Shown here: positions 56,967 through 64,000 of the stretch, one piece after another
How positions within the stretch are numbered: position 1 is the stretch's first letter
Layout of the letters: each line of letters begins with the position of its first letter
Assembly: GCA_014526335.1 (NCBI GenBank)
Contig: JACTAT010000108.1
Coordinates: 424,290-488,289, forward strand
Reading direction: 5' to 3'
Origin: Chrysaora quinquecirrha
Taxonomy: Eukaryota; Cnidaria; Scyphozoa; Semaeostomeae; Pelagiidae
DNA length: 64,000 nt
The notes under the pieces: model-generated
What the model saw: only the letters and a program-made list of their open reading frames with translations
Databases searched by the model: none
What the model was told of the DNA's origin: nothing
Made by a program: the position numbers and the translations under genes

Positions 56967-57480
56967 TTTGTTTACTTGATGCTAACCCATAAACTTCAAA
57001 AGCATAACCTATTTTCGATGTTACTAGAGAATCGTAGAGGGTCATTAGACAATTATTTGGTATCGAGTACCTTAGTTTAGCAAAAATTGAGCAGAATTTT
57101 ACAATCTCATTTTTTATTTTGTTGATCTGCTTTTCCCAAGTAAGTTTATCATCTAATTTAATGCCGAGATACTTTATTTCATCCTTTTGTTTTAACTCCT
57201 CCCCCATCAGGACAGGAGTAGAGTCATTTATCGTCTTATGTACTGAAGGCAAAATTACAAAATAATGAGTTTTAGAAGTGTTTATGTAAAAAATTAGAAG
57301 AATACTGTATGTTTTTTTTTAAGAAGCTTATCATTAAAGATTACAAGCAGCTTATTAGCATTTAGCCATTCATGAAGTTTCCCAAGTTCTATATTGACCG
57401 TTTGTTTGAGTAGATTTATATTTCTATCAAAACACAAAATAGTGTCGTCTGCAAATAATCTAATCAATAAGATCCTTAAA
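56967..57480 (-). mobile_element. Split LINE, RT part (5' side of Kolobok insertion)
   Basis: The minus strand reads LFADDTILCFDRNINLLKQ (RT catalytic box, about 57460), then LGKLHEWLNANKLL. A 63-bp foreign segment (57283-57345) follows, then KTHYFVILPSVHKT and EIKYLGIKLDDKLTWEKQI (thumb), ending YGLASSKQI at the TTAA where Kolobok sits. The reading resumes at 51252. Nothing earlier than the ADD motif is recognisable to the right, so the copy is 5'-truncated near 57.5 kb. Confidence 0.78.
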
Positions 57481-57869
57481 TTGTAATTTAATAGGTTTAA
57501 AAAGTGAATTTAGTTCATGGTTAGATAATGAGTAAAAAGGTTATTCTGATAACATAAGAATAGCTTAATGTTATGCTCAGTAATCAGTGGATATTCCTTA
57601 CATCATTTGACTGTAGAAAGGAATGATAATTTTGCACAACCTCTATCAGAGTTATTCAGATTCAAATTCAACAAATTCAAATTCAGCACATTAAGTCAAT
57701 TAAAAAGCTCACACCAAATTCAAATTTGCTAATCACTGGAATATGCATATGGAATAGCTGTCGTGTGAGAGAGCAAAAACATTGGTGACCAAAATGGCAA
57801 AGAGGAAGCATGAACTGTTTCACTGAAATGTGAGATGCGTGGAAGAGTGGAATAGTAGCTGGTAGTCAA

Positions 57870-58265
57870 GCCTTCTTTAGCAATGATATCAACTTTAACA
57901 CCTATGGCTCTTCTCTGCATAACCAGCAAAAAGAAGGCTGGTGGTCTTTTTTGAGGCACAACAGCTTTTCCTGGTTAATTAAAATTATTGAAGATGCAAT
58001 GGAGAAGGAGGTTTTTATTCCTGGAGATGAAGCACTGATGAAATGTGTCTGGTTTAGCATCTCTGACCTAATCTAGAAAGACCTCAATACATTAAATAGG
58101 CAATGGAACTCGCACTATACTCACAGATCTACGCATGAGACAATATCAGGAAGACCAAATGAACTGTACTTCTAATCAGAGTGTCAAGAGGGAAAAATTG
58201 CATAAGAGAAGTTTCTGATCAAGACATGCAATTGGTAAACCAAAGCCTTCACATCAATGAAAAAG
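57870..58265 (+). pseudogene. Integrase-core (DDE) domain remnant
   Basis: The plus strand reads SSLHNQQKEGWWSFLRHNSF, WLIKIIEDAMEKEVFIPGD, CVWFSISDLI, a stop, KDLNTLNRQWNSHYTHRS and ETISGRPNELYF. The order 'HNQRxExxW', 'CxxFxxxxLxxELxxxxxxWNxHxxR', 'SGxPxxLY' is the C-terminal half of an integrase-core family widespread in fish and cnidarian genomes (Ginger-like). Catalytic Glu is present in NQQKEGW. The N-terminal half and the finger are not seen. At least one in-frame stop shows decay. Confidence 0.6.
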
Positions 58266-58512
58266 AAAAAGAGCATAAAGATAATTTCAAATATGTAATT
58301 AGTGAAACTGGGCTGTCTTCACCTAAAAACTGGTGAAAAGCAAGCTCTTATTCGCTTTTCTAATAGTACATGATAAAAACTATGGACTCGACTGACTCAA
58401 GCTTGTAAGAAGTGATCAAAGTCAACTTTAGGCTGTAGTGACATTCATTTACTTGTACTTAGGAAGAAAAATTATGTTGACTTTCAAATATGGTATGTGT
58501 ACTTTGGACAGA

Positions 58513-59263
58513 NNNNNNNNNNNNNNNNNNNNNNNNNNNNNNNNNNNNNNNNNNNNNNNNNNNNNNNNNNNNNNNNNNNNNNNNNNNNNNNNNNNNNNNN
58601 NNNNNNNNNNNNNNNNNNNNNNNNNNNNNNNNNNNNNNNNNNNNNNNNNNNNNNNNNNNNNNNNNNNNNNNNNNNNNNNNNNNNNNNNNNNNNNNNNNNN
58701 NNNNNNNNNNNNNNNNNNNNNNNNNNNNNNNNNNNNNNNNNNNNNNNNNNNNNNNNNNNNNNNNNNNNNNNNNNNNNNNNNNNNNNNNNNNNNNNNNNNN
58801 NNNNNNNNNNNNNNNNNNNNNNNNNNNNNNNNNNNNNNNNNNNNNNNNNNNNNNNNNNNNNNNNNNNNNNNNNNNNNNNNNNNNNNNNNNNNNNNNNNNN
58901 NNNNNNNNNNNNNNNNNNNNNNNNNNNNNNNNNNNNNNNNNNNNNNNNNNNNNNNNNNNNNNNNNNNNNNNNNNNNNNNNNNNNNNNNNNNNNNNNNNNN
59001 NNNNNNNNNNNNNNNNNNNNNNNNNNNNNNNNNNNNNNNNNNNNNNNNNNNNNNNNNNNNNNNNNNNNNNNNNNNNNNNNNNNNNNNNNNNNNNNNNNNN
59101 NNNNNNNNNNNNNNNNNNNNNNNNNNNNNNNNNNNNNNNNNNNNNNNNNNNNNNNNNNNNNNNNNNNNNNNNNNNNNNNNNNNNNNNNNNNNNNNNNNNN
59201 NNNNNNNNNNNNNNNNNNNNNNNNNNNNNNNNNNNNNNNNNNNNNNNNNNNNNNNNNNNNNNN
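58513..59263. other. Assembly gap (751 N)
   Basis: A run of N with no sequence information. Long open frames across it are artefacts. The repeat unit seen just right of the gap (59308-59375) also occurs at 60300-60690, so a tandem repeat may have caused the break. Confidence 1.
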
Positions 59264-59557
59264 CAAATCTAAAAACACCTAGTAGTGAGGGAGCTTATTA
59301 CAATCATCGTGCAAAATGTGATACCAGCATGAAACTTTGTAGAGAGGGGTGGTTTGATGGGATGTCTTTAAACATAGAATGTGGAATGCTGGAATGTTAC
59401 CATAGTGGAATACCTATTTCAAGTACTGTAACCTAGTCACAGAGGCAGTCCTATTGCCATTTCATGTTGATAATTAAATGTAGAAAGATAACAAATAAAT
59501 GCAGAAATTAACCAAACAAAACTAACAATCTTCAACAAACAAGGAAATTGAAATCAT

Positions 59558-60075
59558 TTATAATGACACCCTCTCTTTGAAGGGCTTACTTCGCATTATT
59601 AAAACAGGGTACAATATAATTATTTGATTTGCAAACCCTCTTTGCAAAAAATTCTCTAGATGATCTGATTGGATTGTTTTCAATCTCTTCTCCAATTTGC
59701 CCCTGTATAGATGAGGAATGGATGGATTCACTGTAACAAATACAACCATTCCAAGAGCCCAAATGTCTACCACCTTCAGATCACTTATCGTGGCCTTCTA
59801 TGGTCTGAGGTCGGGAAGTAGGATTTCTGGAGCCATAAAGGAAAGGCTGCTGCCCCTGTCAAACGATTTGACTTCGGCGTGCACAAGTGTTTGTGTTTGT
59901 ATGAGCTGTGAGCGACTTCCGCCAAAATCTGTCAGCTTGCAAATTTTTGGACTGTCACCAGTTTGCCAATACTTAAAAAATTCTTCACTTTTCATAATAG
60001 TAAGATGAGAGTCGGTTACCAATATGTTTGCGGGCTTTAAGTCCCGATGAACTATGTCTTTTGGAGGTATTTGAC
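59558..60075 (-). pseudogene. Protein kinase domain fragment with in-frame stop
   Basis: The minus strand reads PPKDIVHRDLKPANILVTDS (catalytic loop), ICKLTDFGGSRSQLI (DFG), SLSFMAPEILLPDLRP (APE), a TAG, then DLKVVDIWALGMVVFV (subdomain IX, DxWxLG) in the same frame. The Lys/Glu N-lobe is missing; upstream the frame stops within about 20 codons. The long insert between the catalytic loop and DFG resembles kinase families expanded in cnidarians. It could be an exon of a damaged host gene. It ends in unrelated residues toward 59558. Confidence 0.65.
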
Positions 60076-60184
60076 TCCCTTTATCATATCTTTATGATAT
60101 GTTTCCTCGTGTTGAGGCAGATTTGTTGAAAAGAAGAATAACCTTTTGAAAATATTCCAGTCAAAATTATTTTAGTTCCTGAAT

Positions 60185-60295
60185 TACAGCATTCCAACTT
60201 TCCAACATTCCAACACTTCAACATTCAAGCATTCCAACATTCCAACACTTCACCATTGCAGCATTCCAATATTCCAACATTCCACATTCCATAGT
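60185..60295. repeat. Short minisatellite, CATTCCAACA units
   Basis: About ten imperfect copies of CATTCCAACA/CACTTCAACA run from 60185 to 60295. No coding content. Confidence 0.85.
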
Positions 60296-60299
60296 TTAA

Positions 60300-60690
60300 A
60301 GGTAGCCAGTTTGATGTGCTGAAGGAGGTGAGATGTAGACACAAGTTCGAAAATGCCTCATTGTGCTATTTTTAGCCTAGGGTACTAGGATCCACGCCTC
60401 TTATTTGGTATTTGTAATAATTTAGCTGCAAACTGTGATACTTCCGTGAAACTTGGTAAACAGAGGCAGTTTGATATGCAAAAAAAGATGGGATGTAGAC
60501 ACATGCTTCAAAATGTCTTGTTGTGCTATTTTTAGCCTAGGCTATTGGAATTCATGCCTCTAATTTGGTAATTGTTGTATTTTAGTTGCAAATTGTGATA
60601 TTAGCACGAGGGGCAGTTTGATATGCTGCAAAAGATGGGATTTGGACATCATACGGAAAATGACCCCTTGTGCTATTTATAGAATAGGAT
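60300..60690. repeat. Tandem repeat, about 150-160-bp unit
   Basis: CAGTTTGAT(G/A)TGC starts units at about 60310, 60467 and 60613. Each contains GATG(T/G)AGACA, TTGTGCTATTTTTAGCCTAG and GCAAA(C/T)TGTGATA. A further partial copy lies at 59308-59375, right after the gap (AATGTGATACCAGCATGAAA), so the array may extend through the gap. Confidence 0.75.
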
Positions 60691-60799
60691 GCTCATTGTT
60701 GGTTCCAGCAGACTAGTTATGCCTCATTAGGTCTTAATCTTTCAGTAGTGATCTCTATCTTTCTGAGGTCTAAGTAGAGTCAGAGAATTTAAAATATTT

Positions 60800-61343
60800 T
60801 TCCGCGAGTTGTTTTAAATTTGGTGATTGTTATGCTGCCTCTTTCCTCACGGATGTCTGACTTAAGACTATCTGGAAAGTACCAATCAAAGACAACATCA
60901 ATACGTTTCAAAGTGTCACTTTTCAGTTCTTCCACACTCTGCAAAACTCTTTCAAACTCTGCAAAACTCTTTGTTTAAGAGCCAAATGTTTTTGTTAATC
61001 CAGGAAGTGTCACTTGTACAACAGCTGCACCATCTAAAATTTTAGCTGTTGATACTATGTTCTTTGCACGAAACAAGGGTAGCTTATTCTTATGAATTGA
61101 ATTATGCATTGAAACATTACATTTGTTCAACATTACATTTCCACTCACTTGTGACTCATGGATTGAAACATGACATTTAACAATCCTTTGTTCTACAAAA
61201 TTGTCATATTGCTTCTTTACTGTATCGTATGCATTTTTACTGATGTGCCTGCTTCCTTGTTCAATATTTGTTTTCAAAATTACACTATAATGAAGCAACT
61301 GTATGTAGTGTTGCAATAATACACATATGTCAAATGTTGGCAA
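60800..61343 (-). pseudogene. Fragment of an uncharacterised transposon-associated family
   Basis: The minus strand reads KNKLPLFRAKNIVSTAKILD, GAAVVQVTLPGLTKTFGS, a stop, then KSFAEFERVLQSVEELKSD and RIDVVFDWYFPDSLKSD with an R-x-x-R-G-like end. The block 'DGxAxxQ...KTFxxY...V.RxDxVxDxY...SLKxxxRExRG' is one I recognise from uncharacterised proteins repeated in cnidarian and fish genomes. Its function is unknown to me. Only about 170 codons remain, with one stop, so I call it a relic. Confidence 0.45.
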
Positions 61344-61866
61344 TAAAGTAGATTAATAGGCCTATTATTTATTGTTGATCATCATATTTTGAATATGCTC
61401 TTTTAAATTTAATCCGTTGTGGACGATTGTCCAGTAATATTTTGTTGAGTCTGTACGTAACTTTTAAGACAATGATAAATTATCTTAATTCCAGTATCGA
61501 TCAGTTCATAGCCTGCACATTCGAATCAACTTCTTGACTTTTGTCTGCTACTTTGTTTTGAAAACATTGATCGATATCCAGCCATTAGCACATTATTTCA
61601 TAATAGGTGATGCAACAAATATGTCCAACTGTGTGAAAGTTCCTCAAAATCAGGATTAAAATGTCTTTGTTATCAGTACTGTCTGGGAAGACGAAGACAC
61701 CATTAGCTTTTTTCTTCTTCAGATACTCCTGCATTGACCCAGGCCTCTGCATTACATATAAGAGAACAGTTTAATGGTCGTTCCATTTCAGAGAACTTAT
61801 GATCTTTTCATTCTTTATATCTTTTGTATCAGGCTTCTGTACTTAATGTGATTGTTCAAATATTAA

Positions 61867-62190
61867 ATGCTGATAAGGAATTTCCTTCTTCCACAAAAGG
61901 GGCAAGTAATGCAATCAGTTTTCTCTTCACATTCAATCAAAATGCCTTCCAGCGGAACTTTTAAACAGTTGCCTCGTGCTTTCTCAATCTCTTTTGTGAA
62001 ACCAAATTTACTTCTGCCATCTGCTGCCTCACTTTCTGATACATGCTACGGTAGGTTTCCCTACCTCAAGAAAGGGCCCAGAAGCGCTTCTGTTTCTTTC
62101 TTTCCAGAGTTTTTGTCATCACTGCCTAGGGGCTCTCTATTTCATCCAAAGACTTGCAGTTTACTTTTTTAATTGAATTTTGTGCCCTCT
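61867..62190 (-). other. Possible coding fragment, unrecognised
   Basis: On the minus strand, overlapping frames give SMYQKVRQQMAEVNLVSQKR, LRKHEATV and LNVKRKLIALPLLWKKEIP, interrupted by stops and frame changes. The composition is protein-like, but no family is recognised. The plus-strand frame over the same bases is probably its shadow. Confidence 0.2.
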
Positions 62191-62654
62191 CTAATGTTAG
62201 TCCATCAATCAAGCCTTTGTCTCTTGCCTCTTGCTTTTTATGTCTGAAGGGCATAATGAGAGATTGTTCATGGAACGCATGTAGGTATGTATGAATTCAT
62301 GTATAGAGGCTTTTCCCTGCCAAACTTGTAACAATAGACGAGTGAGTAAACTTTGAAGTCACCATAATTGATCGTCATGGAAACCAATTAAATGACAATT
62401 ACGGAAGTTGTAAACACGTAGATGATTCATTGTGGTCAATTTTTGGCAGAACTTCTCGAAGATCTTATTAAGATAATTAGCTTTTTCCTGCAAATCAGAA
62501 AATCCCCAAAGTCCATTCACACAATATTTTTTAGACCTGACTCGGTTGTTGTTGAGAAGATTCTCGAACTTGTCATTTGCGTGATATTTTTGTGGAAAAA
62601 TCCTGATGGAAAATCAGAGTGGTTGGCTGCATGGACGAAAAATTTTGATTCCCT

Positions 62655-62960
62655 CTTACCACAATTGTTGATGATAATGAAGATGTACATGATGATTGTA
62701 TTGATGACAATGATGCAAAAAAAAACAATAGTAACAATAATGATGGTGAGAACAATTCTGATAATGATGATGATGATCATGATGATGATGATGATGATCA
62801 TGATGATAATAACACTAGCAATTATGATGATGATGATAATGATGATGTTGATGATGATGATCATGTTGACAATAGAGTTTAGGATTATGATAATGATATC
62901 GATAAGGTTTTTTATGATGATGATGAAAATTATGATGATGAGTATTATCCTTCGTACATA
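62655..62960. repeat. Degenerate (GAT)n microsatellite
   Basis: Long runs of GATGATGAT with AAT and CAT variants. The Met/Ile-rich and Asp-rich frames over it are repeat artefacts. Confidence 0.9.
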
Positions 62961-63389
62961 ACGATATCGTTGCTTTGTTTCTAACTGCTGCTCTTGTATC
63001 CCCTGTAATGAAATGAAACAACATTGTTTTGTTGGGTTGAGAAACAAAAATATCAACAAAATGAAACAAATATAAAAAATATTTATAAATTGAAACTGTG
63101 AAGAGTAATACCAACTCTAATGCAGAAGTCCCTCTTGGTTCAGCTCCCTTTCAAGAGAATTACATTGTAATTCAATATCGCATACTAGATGTTGCAAATG
63201 TGCAATAAAACAGTAAACCAATAGTAGGTCTGTTCTCAAACCACACAGCCTGGCTGTAAATTTGCCAATGTTTTTATTCTGTCCACATGGAGTGGCCACA
63301 TGATTGGTAATTGTTGAATATAGCAGGGTCAAATGTTAAGACCCTATTAGATGTACATTTTTTGTACTGGTTTTATTAATATTTGCAGG

Positions 63390-64000
63390 AATATTTGCAC
63401 TTTTCAGATTCAGTGGATAAATCTACTCCACATCGTGACACCAACCAAGCTGTCATGCTGATTGTACCATACAAAGGAAAAAGAGTGTCAGTTCCTGTTG
63501 ATGGTTCTCTCGTATATTATGTCACATCAAATGATATCACTGGTGGATCTGATGCTGACCTTGCAACACAAATTTTCAATATCCTTAAGAATAAACTGAA
63601 ACTTGATGAAAAAGGGATCAAATACTTGAGAGGTATGTTGTTGTTTCTTTTTATTTTAATTTTGTTGCAAGAACAAAGTGAACTAAATCCCAAATTTATA
63701 TTTCTAGCTGTTCATGCTGATGGGCAGTATCAAGCCAGCACTTTCCAAAAAAATTGGCTGATTTCCTTGCGACACCAGATGAAGAAATGGATCCTTTCAT
63801 TCTAACCACCTGGGATGTTTCACATTGGCTAGATCTTGTCATGGTTAGTCTCCGAGAAAAGGAGTCATCATCAAAGTTTCTGAAAATGCTTATTAAAAGG
63901 AGCAATAAATTTCATACAATGTTTGGGCATGGAAAGGGCCATATGGAATATAAAGGTCTTGCAGAGTCACTTGACATGAAAGCTTTGGAGGCAACAACTT
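63390..64000 (+). CDS. hAT-like RNase-H-fold gene, 5' part, runs off the edge
   Basis: One block (about 63390-63632) reads KSTPHRDTNQAVMLIVPYKG, KRVSVPVDGSLVYYVTSND, GGSDADLATQIFNILKNKLK, and ends LR/GTATGT. A second begins after TATTTCTAG at 63709: VHADGQYQASTFQKK, then, past a one-base loss in the A run near 63745-63751, DPFILTTWDVSHWLDLVMV and FLKMLIKRSNKFHTMFGHGK to the window end. The 'ADGQYQ...' block followed by 'TWDxxHxLxLxV' resembles the catalytic Asp and the C/S-x-x-H-x-L-N-L helix of hAT-like proteins, and I remember near relatives in cnidarian genomes. Start and 3' end are not in view. Confidence 0.5.

Noticed and set aside
58438..59436. Open frames of over 250 codons
   Set aside because: They consist almost entirely of N from the assembly gap.
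62422..62961. Long Met/Ile-rich ORF (plus) and its Ile-rich minus counterpart
   Set aside because: Both run through a GAT microsatellite, which stays open in several frames by composition.

Overview
The window looks like an invertebrate animal genome, most likely a cnidarian. This is inferred from an AT-rich, intron-containing sequence and from several transposon-associated protein families that I associate with cnidarian genomes. There is no bacterial or plastid signal. I recognise no conserved single-copy host gene with confidence. Almost everything that can be read is mobile DNA of different ages, much of it nested.

Layout. 0-5 kb: a short hAT remnant with an 8-bp target duplication (1381-2180), an 'AATAGAAGC' inverted-repeat element, and exons of a KDZ/CxC-like gene on the minus strand (2421-5162). 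5.2-9.8 kb: a Ty3/Gypsy retrotransposon with two 216-bp LTRs, an ATTAT target duplication and a tRNA-Ser-like primer site. 10.5-23.5 kb: a 6.49-kb segment present twice in tandem. Each copy holds a minus-strand spliced gene of unknown function, a plus-strand zinc-finger/recombinase-like gene and a plus-strand DDE-transposase-like gene. 23.8-31.2 kb: a LINE tail, a tRNA-derived SINE candidate, a minisatellite, and a decayed piggyBac-like element flanked by inverted arrays of 150-bp repeats. 31.8-38.1 kb: a long LINE with a coiled-coil/SGNH-esterase/Q-rich ORF1 and an endonuclease-reverse transcriptase ORF2, interrupted by a BEL/Pao remnant. 38.1-41.2 kb: a multi-exon minus-strand gene of unknown function, cut by that LINE. 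41.2-46.3 kb: minisatellites, a Polinton-associated-type fragment and a second piggyBac remnant. 46.5-49.9 kb: a DNA transposon with 70-bp inverted repeats and an 8-bp target duplication, carrying a nested hAT-type element. 50.5-57.5 kb: a LINE split at a TTAA by a nearly complete Kolobok transposon (51257-56962). 57.7-64 kb: an integrase-core remnant, a 751-bp assembly gap, a protein-kinase pseudogene, tandem repeats and the start of a hAT-like gene running off the right edge.

The most interesting object is the Kolobok element. It carries a 12-exon THAP-DDE transposase on the plus strand (about 839 codons after allowing two one-base homopolymer losses). Convergent to it lies an intact 3-exon, 235-codon gene whose Cys-rich domain resembles the cytoplasmic 'ballast' zinc domain of P2X7 receptors. 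The insertion site can be read exactly, because removing the element and one TTAA restores the reading frame of the host LINE.

A caution applies to the whole window. The two tandem copies differ mostly in homopolymer length, and many apparent frameshifts (Gypsy pol, Kolobok transposase, the gene at the right edge) are single-base losses in runs of A/T or G/C. Several 'pseudogenes' may therefore be consensus errors, and the tandem duplication itself may be two haplotypes joined in assembly.
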